Below, in pieces: positions 1 through 7,155 of a DNA stretch of 45,235 nt. Below the pieces are notes generated by a model. That model was not told the DNA's origin. It made no database searches and saw only the letters and a program-made list of their open reading frames with translations. The stretch comes from an uncultured Clostridia bacterium. GTDB lineage: Bacteria > Bacillota > Clostridia > Oscillospirales > Oscillospiraceae. The DNA is taken from NCBI GenBank assembly GCA_947170435.1, contig CAMVTO010000019.1, positions 1 through 45,235 on the forward strand, written 5' to 3'. The translations under genes were made by a program, and so were the position numbers. Position 1 is the first letter of the stretch; each line of letters starts with the position of its first letter.

Positions 1-75
1 GGTGACATAGCCAAGTGGTAAGGCAAGGGTCTGCAAAACCCTCATTCCCCAGTTCAAATCTGGGTGTCACCTCCA
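1..75 (+). tRNA. tRNA-Cys (anticodon GCA)
   Basis: The 7-bp acceptor stem pairs positions 1-7 (GGTGACA) with 65-71 (TGTCACC). The anticodon loop at 31-37 reads CTGCAAA, placing GCA at the anticodon. The T-loop TTCAAAT lies at 53-59. The discriminator base is T72, as usual for tRNA-Cys, and CCA is encoded at 73-75. The gene is complete and is the integration target of the adjacent element: 31-78 is repeated exactly at 24017-24064. Because the insertion point lies within the gene, the 3' half here is supplied by the integrated element and still gives an intact tRNA. Confidence 0.96.
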
Positions 76-78
76 GAG
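31..78 (+). repeat. attL: left attachment repeat of element 1
   Basis: These 48 bases, from the anticodon loop of tRNA-Cys to three bases past CCA, are identical to 24017-24064 in the same orientation. Both flanking bases differ (30 versus 24016, and 79 versus 24065), so the identity block is sharply bounded. An integrase gene starts 222 bp to the right. This is the standard arrangement for a tyrosine-recombinase element inserted in a tRNA 3' half. Confidence 0.93.
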
Positions 79-84
79 GAATAG

Positions 85-123
85 CCTTGAAACCCAGTAA
101 ACAAGCGGGTTTCAGGGTTTTTT
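85..123 (+). terminator. Intrinsic terminator downstream of tRNA-Cys
   Basis: Stem 85-95 pairs with 107-117 (CCTTGAAACCC with GGGTTTCAGGG, one mismatch), followed by a T run at 118-123. It lies inside the element, so the element supplies both the tRNA 3' end and its terminator. Confidence 0.85.
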
Positions 124-212
124 CTTTCACTATTGACAGCCTTTTTGAGACATGCTATAATCAAACAAAAGTACCGTTTTGTACCGTATTTTACCACCTT
201 GTATCGCTAAAA

Positions 213-286
213 TTGGTGGTTTTTTGGTGGGTGAAATCGTTTGAAATTGGTGGGTACTTCGCGGATTGGTGGGATACCCACCAAAG
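213..286 (+). promoter_or_regulatory. Candidate integrase arm-type sites, left end
   Basis: TTGGTGG occurs at 213-219, 224-230, 247-253 and 266-272. The inverted form CCCACCAA lies at 277-284, followed by AG. Two more inverted copies fall inside the start of the integrase gene at 386-393 and 400-407. The same motif reappears at the right end of the element (23931-23950). Clusters of short repeats at both ends of a tyrosine-recombinase element are typical of arm-type sites bound by the integrase N-terminal domain. The assignment is by position and repetition only. Confidence 0.6.
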
Positions 287-300
287 AACGGAGGGCGATT

Positions 301-1479
301 ATGGCACGAAGCTATGGAAACGGCTCAGTGTATCAAACAAAAACAGGTGAATGGCGCGGCAAGATTACTCTTGTCGATCCTGTTACCCACCAAAAACTAC
401 CCACCAAAGTTTTCTATGGCGGTAAGTCAGAAGCTGAGATGAAGCGCAAGCTGAGAGACTATCGCGACAATATTCTGAACTACACCGGCCCCGCGCTGGC
501 AAAGGCGAATGCCTACCAGTATTTTCGCAAGTGGGCAGACGCCTACAAGAAACAGGAGCTGAAGACATCAAGTTATGATCGGCTTGACTCCGTACTGCGC
601 CTATACCTTGCAGACGAGTTTGAGACCATGCAGCTCGGCGAGATCACGCCGGACAAGTGCAACGACATTATTACGGATCTCAAAGGTCGAGAACTTTCAT
701 ACTCCACCGTTAAAAAGGTATATGATGCGATGCACGCTTGCTTTCAGTTTGCGGTCGAGCGCCACGACTTACAGTACAGCCCCATGCAAACAGTGAAGAT
801 GCCAGCGAAGTCAAAATTTGTTACCAAACGCAAGGACTCGGAGAACGCGAGACACCTGACCGCCGAAGAAGAAGCTGCCTTTTTTGCGGAGCTTGACCGT
901 CAGACCGCCTCAACGCGGCGATATATCTATCGTTACCGCGATGCGTTTATCCTTGATATCAACACCGGCCTTCGGCTTGGTGAACTGGTTGCGCTCGATT
1001 GGGACGATATCGACATGGATGGCAAAGACGCTTATATTTACAAAACGGCGGTCATGGTCAAAGACAGGGACGAGGGTGGGGAACCCATCAAGGGTGTATC
1101 TCAAATCATACAGGAGGAACCTAAGACAAGCAAGAGTATTCGCCATGTTCCGCTCAACAAGAAGGCGCTTGCCGCACTTGAACGACTCAAGGCGCAGGCT
1201 GGCAGTAGTCCATACGTTTTTCCGACACAAAGCGGTGCTCGTCTTGTCATGCCGTCATTGGAGAAGCAGTATGGGAATATCACACAGCACTGCGGCATAG
1301 AGGGAACGTCGTTCCATTCGCTTAGGCATACCTTCGCCACACGACTCTTTGAGCGCGGTGCGGACGTAAAAGATGTAAGTACATTACTCGGTCATGCGTC
1401 AGTTTCCATTACATACAACACCTATATCCACGTTATTGAGGGCAGAAAGACTGACACAGTTGGTCTACTTGATGATTAA
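301..1479 (+). CDS. int: Tyrosine recombinase (phage/ICE-type integrase)
   Basis: This 392-residue protein should catalyse site-specific integration and excision at tRNA-Cys. The catalytic set is visible: Arg225 in TGLRLGEL, a candidate Lys near 278, His339 and Arg342 in HSLRHTF, His365 in LLGHAS and nucleophile Tyr375 in NTYIHV. The N-terminus (GNGSVY...GEWRGKI) resembles the arm-binding domain of Tn916-like integrases, followed by a core-binding SAM-like domain around residues 65-165. The ATG at 301 is preceded by GGAGGG. A longer version from TTG at 241 would run through the TTGGTGG repeats and is less likely. The gene is complete and followed by a terminator at 1495-1530, so the element may still be mobile. 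Confidence 0.95.
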   Translation: MARSYGNGSVYQTKTGEWRGKITLVDPVTHQKLPTKVFYGGKSEAEMKRKLRDYRDNILNYTGPALAKANAYQYFRKWADAYKKQELKTSSYDRLDSVLRLYLADEFETMQLGEITPDKCNDIITDLKGRELSYSTVKKVYDAMHACFQFAVERHDLQYSPMQTVKMPAKSKFVTKRKDSENARHLTAEEEAAFFAELDRQTASTRRYIYRYRDAFILDINTGLRLGELVALDWDDIDMDGKDAYIYKTAVMVKDRDEGGEPIKGVSQIIQEEPKTSKSIRHVPLNKKALAALERLKAQAGSSPYVFPTQSGARLVMPSLEKQYGNITQHCGIEGTSFHSLRHTFATRLFERGADVKDVSTLLGHASVSITYNTYIHVIEGRKTDTVGLLDD

Positions 1480-1494
1480 AACTCAATGAAAGTG

Positions 1495-1530
1495 ACCGGC
1501 CTCGTGGAACAACGAGTGCCGGTACTTTTT
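1495..1530 (+). terminator. Terminator of the integrase gene
   Basis: The hairpin pairs ACCGGC-CTCGT at 1495-1505 with AACGAG-TGCCGGT ending at 1523, with a short loop. A T-rich run follows at 1526-1532. It lies 16 bp after the integrase stop codon. Confidence 0.75.
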
Positions 1531-1650
1531 ATTGTTATCAATGATGCACGAGGCTGAATCCTTTTTTTTGCAAAAGCGCCTCACGGAGTCGCAAAGGTTT
1601 CCATTGGTCACGTTATGGAGGGTATCATATTTGCAAAGGTGGTATCCATT

Positions 1651-1950
1651 ATGATGTACTTCGGTGTGCGGGTTCGTGAGCTGCGCAGGGCAAAGGGCTG
1701 GACGCAAAAACAACTGGCTTCGCGTGTGGAGGTCACGCGAAGCATGATAAGCGCCATAGAACAGGATCTGAAGCTGCCGAGTTATCCGGTGCTGCTTCGC
1801 CTATCTGCCGAATTGGGTTGCACAACGGACTATTTACTATGTGTGGAAAGTCGGCGCATGATCGATATATCTGGTCTGAGCGACCGCGAAGCTGCCGCAG
1901 TACATGAGATGGTGCTACTCTTAATGACAAATGGATCACACGAAACATAG
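1651..1950 (+). CDS. XRE-family transcriptional regulator, copy A
   Basis: The 99-residue protein has a Cro/C1-type helix-turn-helix at about residues 7-60 (RELRRAKGWTQKQLASRVEVTRSMISAIEQ). A short C-terminal tail begins YLLCVESRRMIDISGL. The same architecture and tail occur in the regulator encoded on the minus strand at 7936-8235 (YLVSVETHRLIDATGL), so the two are paralogues within one element. ATG 1651 follows AAAGGTGG at 1635-1642; an upstream in-frame ATG at 1615 lacks such a site. The gene sits just upstream of a secreted/membrane protein pair. It is likely a repressor of element genes, but its operator is not identified. Confidence 0.85.
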   Translation: MMYFGVRVRELRRAKGWTQKQLASRVEVTRSMISAIEQDLKLPSYPVLLRLSAELGCTTDYLLCVESRRMIDISGLSDREAAAVHEMVLLLMTNGSHET

Positions 1951-1965
1951 GAGGTGCATGAGTTT

Positions 1966-2442
1966 GTGCTGTGTAAACGAACAATTATAATTGTCGTTGC
2001 TCTTCTGCTGATTTGGCATTTTGCTAAATTATATTTTAGCTTCGTCGATAAAAGTCATATCAACACAACTGAAATTGCGCAGAAAAGCAATGAAGCGAGA
2101 GAAAACGACTCTGTAAATTCCGTAGAAAACCGTGAGAGTATTAAGATTCCTGGCTTTGACCATCTTCTACTAAAAACTGGTACGCAAGATCAAAAGATAA
2201 CTTTGAACAACCCTGCTGAAAACCCGTGCTATTTCCAAATTCAAATGATGCTGCCAGATGGAAGGACGATCTACAACTCCGATATGATGGCACCAGGGGA
2301 GTCCATAAGCAAAATTCGACTTAATACTGTCTTGCCTGCAGGAATCTATGAAAACACAATTATACAATACACTTGCTATAGCTTGGATAGCCTCAGAATT
2401 GTCAATGGGGCAGATTTGAAATTTACATTAGAGGTGCGATGA
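1966..2442 (+). CDS. Small membrane-anchored extracytoplasmic protein, unknown
   Basis: The product has an N-terminal hydrophobic segment (RTIIIVVALLLIW, about residues 5-20) after basic residues, giving one membrane anchor. A polar linker follows, and then a beta-rich domain of about 100 residues (KITLNNPAENPCYFQIQMMLPDG...). This reads like an immunoglobulin-like or pilus-type fold exposed outside the cell. I chose GTG 1966, about 11 nt after GGAGG. GTG 1954 overlaps the ribosome binding site, and the ATG at 1958 is out of frame and stops after 10 codons. The stop overlaps the next gene by 4 bp, so the two are probably translationally coupled. No family is recognised. Confidence 0.7.
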   Translation: MLCKRTIIIVVALLLIWHFAKLYFSFVDKSHINTTEIAQKSNEARENDSVNSVENRESIKIPGFDHLLLKTGTQDQKITLNNPAENPCYFQIQMMLPDGRTIYNSDMMAPGESISKIRLNTVLPAGIYENTIIQYTCYSLDSLRIVNGADLKFTLEVR

Positions 2443-2963
2443 TGAAAAGGACGTGTTTATGCTTGCTCTGTTGCGCATTATGTATCGGTTTCTTGGGTGT
2501 CACAGCTTGCGCAGAGTATGACTCTATCATGCCGACCACTTTGGAATATGATGTGTATTCAAATTTTATGATAGAGATTCCCTTTTCCATAAATTTGAAT
2601 GATACAGACTCGTTCCAGATTAGAGCGTATGATGTCGATTTGCCTAATGGTCAGGAACTTGTTATCAGTATTGATAACGAGCAAACAGCAATACAAGAAA
2701 ACGATACCCTGCGGCTGACAGCGGACGGAGCAATCGAAAAGACAATGGAGTGCAATATTTATGTTGTTGATACGGCAGATCAAAGCGGCACCATTACATA
2801 TTCCCTATTTGATTCAGATTTCGTCGTTGCGGTTTTTGACTCGACCAATGAAGCGCCAATAAAATATGGGATGCTGTTGTTTACACCTCAAAGGACAGGT
2901 GCCAAAAGAGGCCATTATACAGGTGCGCTATATTACACGGTTGAGATTAAGGATTACCTTTAG
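2439..2963 (+). CDS. Secreted protein with signal peptide, unknown
   Basis: The 174-residue product starts with a signal peptide (MMKRTCLCLLCCALCIGFLGVTACA, cleavage likely after ACA near residue 25). The mature part is acidic and beta-rich (TLEYDVYSNFMIEIPFSINLN...GALYYTVEIKDYL), as in small surface or fimbria-like proteins of Gram-positive bacteria. The cysteine in VTACA does not form a clear lipobox. The start codon overlaps the upstream membrane protein gene by 4 bp. The two products are probably made together and may interact at the cell surface. I do not recognise a named family. Confidence 0.75.
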   Translation: MMKRTCLCLLCCALCIGFLGVTACAEYDSIMPTTLEYDVYSNFMIEIPFSINLNDTDSFQIRAYDVDLPNGQELVISIDNEQTAIQENDTLRLTADGAIEKTMECNIYVVDTADQSGTITYSLFDSDFVVAVFDSTNEAPIKYGMLLFTPQRTGAKRGHYTGALYYTVEIKDYL

Positions 2964-3250
2964 ATTAAGCAGGGACTCAAAAAATGCGAAATGTAAACAT
3001 ACCCCCCCTATTGGGGAGTGTGAGGGACGGTACTGAGCCGATGTTTCGGCGAGGCGATAGCTCCAGAAATATCAAACACCCCCTACCATAGGAGTAAAGC
3101 AAGGCGGCGAGGGCTTGACGCTCCCGCCGCTGTTCTGTTTCACTCCCGCCGCGCCCTGCCTCCCTTCTATGCTGTGCGCCCAGAAAGAGAGACTGGACAA
3201 ACGGGAACCGCGCGGGGCTTGATCTCCCGCGCGGCTGGCCTGTGTTCGGT
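2964..3250. other. Non-coding interval with GC-rich hairpin
   Basis: I see no convincing gene on either strand. A GC-rich hairpin (CCGCGCGGG at 3208-3216 with CCCGCGCGG at 3226-3234) lies just downstream of the stop of the minus-strand gene at 3251. It may end that transcript, although the T tract is poor. Confidence 0.45.
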
Positions 3251-3709
3251 TTATGCGGCGGTGTTGGAGCTGTAATCGTCAAAACGCCGCCTGAAATATT
3301 CGCGGAAGTCATTTCGGAGTCCAGACGCTCCCGCCGCGAAAAAGTCCTTGATGAACTCAGCGGCGGTCTCGTCTTGGATACGACAAACATAGCGCCGTTG
3401 GAAGCACTGACCGTTCAGCATGGAAATGGTCAAATCGACTGTTGCGCTAACGCGCCGGAGGTGCGGGATTAGAGTCAGCGTCGCGCTGATCTCGCTTTCG
3501 TCCAGAATGCGGAGACAGTCGGCGGCGTACTGGTCGGCTCCCTCGTCGGTGTTCGGGTAGCCGGTGGCTGGCGTGGCCTCTGCAATCAGGCTTTCGGCGC
3601 AGAAAAGCGCGTCGCCCTGCGGCTTGATCGGTAGCGTGATGCGGTCGGTGCGGGTGCTGGTCAGGTTCAGGACGTCGGCGCGGGTGATGGTGATATAGTC
3701 TGTAGTCAT
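3251..3709 (-). CDS. Hypothetical protein, last gene of minus-strand operon
   Basis: The 152-residue product begins MTTDYITITRADVLNLT. It has a middle region rich in Ala/Asp/Glu and a C-terminal segment with charged helical character (IQDETAAEFIKDFFAAGASGLRNDFREYFRRRFDDY). There is no signal peptide or membrane segment and I recognise no family. A GGAGAGAGG sequence precedes the ATG at a slightly long spacing. It is read in the same direction as the sigma-like gene 57 bp upstream and the 92-residue gene before that, and probably shares the promoter near 4959-4987. The shared operon suggests a role in element regulation or early functions. Confidence 0.65.
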   Translation of the reverse strand: MTTDYITITRADVLNLTSTRTDRITLPIKPQGDALFCAESLIAEATPATGYPNTDEGADQYAADCLRILDESEISATLTLIPHLRRVSATVDLTISMLNGQCFQRRYVCRIQDETAAEFIKDFFAAGASGLRNDFREYFRRRFDDYSSNTAA

Positions 3710-3766
3710 CGTGTGTTATCCTCTCTCCCCGTCGTGCCGGTAGGTCAGCTTTTTTGTTTTGCAGTC

Positions 3767-4366
3767 TCAGGCAATCGCGGCGGCGGTCAGGTCGCGTCTA
3801 ATTTTGTTGACGCGCTTATTGATGGCGACGGCGGAGACCTTGGACGCCTCTGCACATTCGCGCTGCGTGTATCCGTCGCGCAATCCCTCAATAATGATGC
3901 GGTCGATGTGGTCGCGGCTCGCGGTGAAGTCCTCGATGCTGATACGGTCAAGAGCTTTGATCTCAGTCATGCGGCGCTTGTCGGTCTGCCATGCGTTATA
4001 ATGCCGGTTGCCGTTCTCGTCCTCGTCCTCGGTCTCCAGCGCCTCATGGTCGTGCTTGTGATCGTCGGCGTAGGTGTTCCGTACTGTGTCCCTTGCGGCG
4101 CGAAATACAAGGCTTTTCAGGCTTATGGCCTCTTTGCCGTCGTTCGCCCTGCTCGCGTTCAGCTCGTCGAGGTAGGTGGGCTGCAGACGGTCGTAGAGCT
4201 TGAGCCATGCGGCGCTGACAAGCTCGTCGCGCTCATGCTCGCGGGTGAAGCGCGGGAGGGTTGCGGCGGGAATCTCGATCTGTAGCGCCTTGATGGTGCA
4301 GGCGGTCAGCATAGCAATCTGATCGGTCTCGGTCATGTCCTGCCACTGTTCAATGATGTTCTTCAT
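3767..4366 (-). CDS. Sigma-70-like / HTH DNA-binding protein
   Basis: The 199-residue product has an N-terminal helical part (residues 1-100) with the layout of a small sigma factor region 2 (ERDELVSAAWLKLYDRL...SLVFRAARDTVRN). A highly charged linker follows. The C-terminal helix-turn-helix resembles sigma region 4 (DRIIIEGLRDGYTQRECAEASKVSAVAINKRVNKIRRDL). The start ATG is preceded by AAAAAGGAGCGG. Phages and satellites often use such proteins as late or middle gene activators. It is divergent from the Cro-like regulator at 5157 and belongs to a minus-strand operon. The sigma assignment rests on pattern recognition of both ends; a plain HTH regulator is the alternative. Confidence 0.65.
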   Translation of the reverse strand: MKNIIEQWQDMTETDQIAMLTACTIKALQIEIPAATLPRFTREHERDELVSAAWLKLYDRLQPTYLDELNASRANDGKEAISLKSLVFRAARDTVRNTYADDHKHDHEALETEDEDENGNRHYNAWQTDKRRMTEIKALDRISIEDFTASRDHIDRIIIEGLRDGYTQRECAEASKVSAVAINKRVNKIRRDLTAAAIA

Positions 4367-4420
4367 GGTATCCGCTCCTTTTTCTTGTCAGCGCGTTATG
4401 CGCGTTATTTTGATGTTGCG

Positions 4421-4464
4421 GAGCGGGGGCGGCTGTGCTATACTGTCTGTGCCGCTCCCCGCTC
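4421..4464. other. Large GC-rich hairpin between minus-strand genes
   Basis: GAGCGGGGGCGGC at 4421-4433 pairs with GCCGCTCCCCGCTC at 4451-4464, with one or two bulges and a 17-nt loop. It lies between the 92-residue gene and the sigma-like gene. It could attenuate or stabilise the shared transcript; no T tract follows on the minus strand. Confidence 0.5.
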
Positions 4465-4525
4465 GCGGGGTTTTGGTGGGGCTGCTTGTCTGGTGCTTTG
4501 GTCGGCTGTCAGACAAGCGGCTTTC

Positions 4526-4804
4526 TCATACAGTGAGGGTGAAGCGCGTCGTGATGGTCTGCTTGCTGTACTGCGCGTACAGTTCGCCGTGGTCGGCCTT
4601 GAAGCTCTTGCTGTCAAAGCGGCTGCTGCTCACGTTCTTCCAGCTTGCCTTCCAGCCGTCGCCGGTCAAGGTTTCCTCGCCGCGCTCGGTCATGGCCTGC
4701 TTGATCTTGTCCGTGAGGGCTTCCGCTTCTGCTTCCAACTCTGCGATCATGCTACGGATGCTCAGAAGGTCTTTCGCGGTGGTGTTCAGCTCGATGTTAC
4801 TCAT
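4526..4804 (-). CDS. Small phage-type protein, often next to recombination genes
   Basis: The 92-residue product is helical at the N-terminus with a likely short coiled coil (LSIRSMIAELEAEAEALTDKIKQAM), then a conserved-looking tail (TGDGWKASWKNVSSSRFDSKSFK...TTRFTLTV). I recognise the pattern from small proteins encoded beside YqaJ/Cas4-like exonucleases and RecT-type genes in Clostridia phages. No exonuclease or RecT gene is present here, so it may be left over from such a module. The ATG is preceded by AAAGGAGAT. It is the first gene of a minus-strand operon whose promoter faces the Cro-like gene at 5157. Confidence 0.7.
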   Translation of the reverse strand: MSNIELNTTAKDLLSIRSMIAELEAEAEALTDKIKQAMTERGEETLTGDGWKASWKNVSSSRFDSKSFKADHGELYAQYSKQTITTRFTLTV

Positions 4805-4958
4805 GGTGGTATCTCCTTTTCGTTTTATTGGTAGGGTTTCGCGCCGCCTGAGAAGATCGGGACTCTTACTGTCGCCCTCTGCCGTTCACCCGTGTACCGG
4901 TCTCAGGTTCGCCGCCCGTATGTCTGCGGCTCGGTGCTGTTCCCTCCTGACAGTTATT

Positions 4959-5086
4959 ACTATACACTATATTTGAGTGGTTGTCAACAGATAATTCACT
5001 ATTTCTTAGTGTAAATATGCACAAGAATCACACTCAAATTTTGTGCATATAGCCACTTGAATTTAGTGTACTTGCTGCGCTATAAT
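4959..5086. promoter_or_regulatory. Divergent promoters and operator cluster (lysis/lysogeny-like switch)
   Basis: Rightward promoter: TTGAAT 5057-5062, 18-bp spacer, TATAAT 5081-5086. Leftward promoter, read on the minus strand: TTGACA at 4987-4982, 17-bp spacer, TATAGT at 4964-4959. Between and over them lie ATTTGAGTG 4971-4979 and its exact inverse CACTCAAAT 5031-5039. CACTTGAAT lies at 5054-5062, overlapping the rightward -35. TTCACTA/TAGTGTAA form a further imperfect inverted repeat near 4995-5014, and the palindrome ATATGCACAA 5015-5024 / TTGTGCATAT 5041-5050 completes the cluster. This is the expected layout for a two-way switch bound by the Cro-like protein of 5157-5396 or one of the XRE regulators. 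Confidence 0.75.
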
Positions 5087-5156
5087 ACGGATGGTGGGAG
5101 AGAGGCATCTATTATAGACGCTCCCGCACGATTTCAGAGCGGAAGGAGGTTGATCT

Positions 5157-5396
5157 ATGTCAATCCGATATAAAGGCGATATTCTCGGAGCATTGAAGGA
5201 AAAGGGCTATTCTACCGCGCGGCTCAGGAAAGAAAAGGTCTTTGGCGAAAGAACAATGCAGGAGTTCCGTACAAACGGGGTTATCCCGTACAAAACCTTG
5301 AATAAGCTGTGCGAAATGCTCGATTGCCAGGTTGGAGATATAATAGAGTATATACCGGACGCCGCGCAGGATAGCGCCGCGCCTAACAACGTATAA
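5157..5396 (+). CDS. Cro/C1-type helix-turn-helix regulator
   Basis: This 79-residue protein is essentially one helix-turn-helix domain (ILGALKEKGYSTARLRKEKVFGERTMQEFRTNGVIPYKTLNKLCEMLDCQVGDII), the compact Cro/C1 form common in mobile elements. The ATG follows GGAAGGAGG. It is the first gene right of the divergent promoter cluster at 4959-5086, which holds several inverted repeats likely to be its operators. The Uma2-type nuclease gene follows 20 bp later, so the two may be cotranscribed. Confidence 0.85.
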   Translation: MSIRYKGDILGALKEKGYSTARLRKEKVFGERTMQEFRTNGVIPYKTLNKLCEMLDCQVGDIIEYIPDAAQDSAAPNNV

Positions 5397-5416
5397 TAGA
5401 GCTGGGAGGTGTTATA

Positions 5417-5992
5417 ATGTCACAGACAGCACGAGAGCCACGCCGCTACACTTACGGCGATCTCATGCAATGGGATGACGGCAAGCGGTATGAGTTGTAT
5501 GACGGTCAGCCGGTCGCACTGGCCTCACCGTCCGACGTACATCAACTGGTCTTGATGGAATTGGCGGCACAACTGCATGACTTCCTGAAGGACAAGCCGT
5601 GCAAGCTCTATCCAGCCCCCTTTGACGTGCGATTATTCGACACCGCCGATGATCGACCGGAAGATTCCGAGAACGTTGTGCAGCCTGATCTTATGGTCGT
5701 ATGCAACAAAGATAAGGTAGACCGCCATGGAGTCCACGGCGCGCCTGATCTGGTGATTGAGATAACTTCGCCGTCAACGCGCAGAAATGACCGCCTTGTA
5801 AAATTCAACCTTTATCAGCGTGCAGGCGTCCGCGAATACTGGATCGTCGATCCCGACGCGCGTGTCGTCCTTGTGCATACTCTGGAGGAAGGTCAATACC
5901 ACGCCGCCGACGCATACGCTGCCGGTTCAGCGGTGCCGGTCGGTATCTTCGACGGGTTCAGCGTCGATCTGTCTGAGGTTTTCCCTGCGTAA
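5417..5992 (+). CDS. Uma2-family (DUF820) PD-(D/E)XK endonuclease-like protein
   Basis: The 191-residue protein matches the Uma2 pattern: an N-terminal YTYGDLMQWDDGKRYELYDGQPV segment, QPDLMVVCNKDKV in the middle (Asp of the PD-D/E-XK core), then APDLVIEITSPSTRRNDRLVKFNLYQRAGVREYWIVDP. The E-x-TSPST-R signature is characteristic of the family. Members are restriction-endonuclease-fold proteins, usually chromosomally multicopy in cyanobacteria and sporadic in Firmicutes, and mostly of unknown function. The start ATG follows GGGAGGTG. The gene follows the Cro-like regulator by 20 bp. A role in exclusion of other DNA is possible but unproven. Confidence 0.88.
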   Translation: MSQTAREPRRYTYGDLMQWDDGKRYELYDGQPVALASPSDVHQLVLMELAAQLHDFLKDKPCKLYPAPFDVRLFDTADDRPEDSENVVQPDLMVVCNKDKVDRHGVHGAPDLVIEITSPSTRRNDRLVKFNLYQRAGVREYWIVDPDARVVLVHTLEEGQYHAADAYAAGSAVPVGIFDGFSVDLSEVFPA

Positions 5993-6134
5993 ACAGCGCA
6001 ATTTTTCAACTTGGAGCATAGGCGGTAAACTATCTTTGACGATAGCGCGCGGCGCGTCCTGCTCAAAAAATATACAGATTTACCGTGTATGTTCTCGCGT
6101 TGATTGCGGGACAGTGTGAGGCTGCAAAAAGTTC

Positions 6135-6172
6135 GATTCCCTCTTGACGATATATCAATATTACGATAGAAT
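6135..6172 (+). promoter_or_regulatory. Promoter of the toxin-antitoxin operon
   Basis: TTGACG 6144-6149, 17-bp spacer, TAGAAT 6167-6172. The 14 bases GATTCCCTCTTGAC (6135-6148) overlapping the -35 recur exactly at 11485-11498 over another -35 box. This suggests a shared regulatory sequence. Confidence 0.7.
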
Positions 6173-6201
6173 ATGCGTATCAAATCAAGGAGGCGATGAC
6201 G

Positions 6202-6474
6202 ATGCCGCAGATCAGGCCAAGCTCAGACCTACGAAACAGCTACAACGACATCTCAGAGTTTTGCCACAAATACGGCGAGCCGGTGTATATCACGAAAAAC
6301 GGGACGGGCGATCTTGCAGTCATGAGCATTGAAACCTACGAGCGCCTTGTCGGAAAGTTTGAGCTTTACGCTTTGCTGGAAAAGGGATTGGACGACATGC
6401 GGAGCGGGCGCGTCTCCCCTGCACACGATGCCATAGCGGAGATCAGGACGGAGCTTCGGAATGGAACGCTATAA
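6202..6474 (+). CDS. Phd/YefM-type antitoxin
   Basis: This roughly 90-residue protein shows the Phd/YefM N-terminal DNA-binding fold (IRPSSDLRNSYNDISEFCHKYGEPVYITKNGTGDLAVMSIETYERL). A C-terminal helical toxin-binding tail follows (LEKGLDDMRSGRVSPAHDAIAEIRTEL). ATG 6202 is 8 nt from AAGGAGG (6187-6193); ATG 6196 would be only 2 nt away. The gene overlaps the toxin start by 14 bp, the normal coupling in type II modules. It should neutralise the toxin and repress the promoter at 6144-6172. The module probably stabilises the element. Confidence 0.9.
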   Translation: MPQIRPSSDLRNSYNDISEFCHKYGEPVYITKNGTGDLAVMSIETYERLVGKFELYALLEKGLDDMRSGRVSPAHDAIAEIRTELRNGTL

Positions 6475-6796
6475 GGTGGATGTGACGGACGAGGCGAAAG
6501 CGGACATCCGCGCCGCCGTGCGATATATCGCGGTGGAGCTGCGACAGCCGGATACAGCGGAAAGCCTTTTGGGCAGCTTCGACGAAGAGATCACATCGTT
6601 GGAGAAAATGCCGGAGCGCTATGGAACTGTCCACGATGAATATTTGGCGAGCCTCGGTATCCGTATGACAATGGTGAAAAACTACCTGTTGTTTTATCTG
6701 GTAGACCGCACCGCTCTCACGGTCACGATCGTTCGGATGTTACACGGACGGCGGGACTGGATCAGTATACTGACAGAGCAGTATAGCAACTCTTGA
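6461..6796 (+). CDS. RelE/ParE-family toxin
   Basis: The 111-residue protein has the RelE/ParE layout: YKVDVTDEAKADIRAAVRYIAVEL at the N-terminus, a helical hairpin (QPDTAESLLGSFDEEITSLEKMPERYG), then LGIRMTMVKNYLLFYLVDRTALTVTIVRMLHGRRDW. The C-terminal RMLHGRRDW motif is typical of this family. RelE-like members cleave ribosome-bound mRNA and ParE-like members poison gyrase; the sequence alone does not decide between them. It is translationally coupled to the Phd-type antitoxin and the pair is complete. Confidence 0.92.
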   Translation: MERYKVDVTDEAKADIRAAVRYIAVELRQPDTAESLLGSFDEEITSLEKMPERYGTVHDEYLASLGIRMTMVKNYLLFYLVDRTALTVTIVRMLHGRRDWISILTEQYSNS

Positions 6797-6818
6797 GATA
6801 TTAAAGGGGAATTTGCAA

Positions 6819-7091
6819 ATGTATAATCCTCAGTGGTACGCAACTCGTGTTGAGCATATCCTTGAACCGAAAGGACTCGCCAGAGACCATAGTGCTGATG
6901 AGATAAGAAGAGACCCACTCGGTTTCATGGATGGTGTACTTGGCGTATATGAAAGGCAGTCGGAAGACCGTGAGCAAAAGTCGGCTGACTTCTGGGATGA
7001 ATTTGAACACCTCAAAGGGACAAGGATGGACGACTGGACGGAAGAGGATGCAATGCGGTTTGTAAATTGCGTATCGGAATTGTTTAAGTAA
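6819..7091 (+). CDS. Hypothetical protein downstream of toxin
   Basis: The 90-residue acidic protein (MYNPQWYATRVEHILEPKG...WTEEDAMRFVNCVSELFK) is predicted helical and soluble, with no signal or membrane segment. ATG 6819 follows AAAGGGG at suitable spacing. It lies 22 bp after the toxin gene and is closed by a strong terminator at 7104-7134, so it is likely the third gene of the toxin-antitoxin transcript. I recognise no family. Confidence 0.7.
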   Translation: MYNPQWYATRVEHILEPKGLARDHSADEIRRDPLGFMDGVLGVYERQSEDREQKSADFWDEFEHLKGTRMDDWTEEDAMRFVNCVSELFK

Positions 7092-7103
7092 TGGGGCAAT
7101 GAG

Positions 7104-7134
7104 AAAAAGCGGGAACAAGTATTCCCGCTTTTTT
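7104..7134 (+). terminator. Intrinsic terminator
   Basis: Perfect 9-bp stem AAGCGGGAA (7107-7115) with TTCCCGCTT (7122-7130), 6-nt loop, then TTTT. A-rich flanks make it bidirectional in form. It ends the toxin-antitoxin transcript. Confidence 0.9.
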
Positions 7135-7155
7135 GAATGCAAACGTGTAAAAATA

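Noticed and set aside
213..286. CRISPR-like array from repeated TTGGTGG units
   Set aside because: Units are 7-8 bp with irregular 4-16 bp spacing and both orientations; they fit integrase arm sites and no cas gene is present.
15..350. Plus-strand frame running through the tRNA
   Set aside because: It overlaps the tRNA, its terminator and the arm-site repeats.
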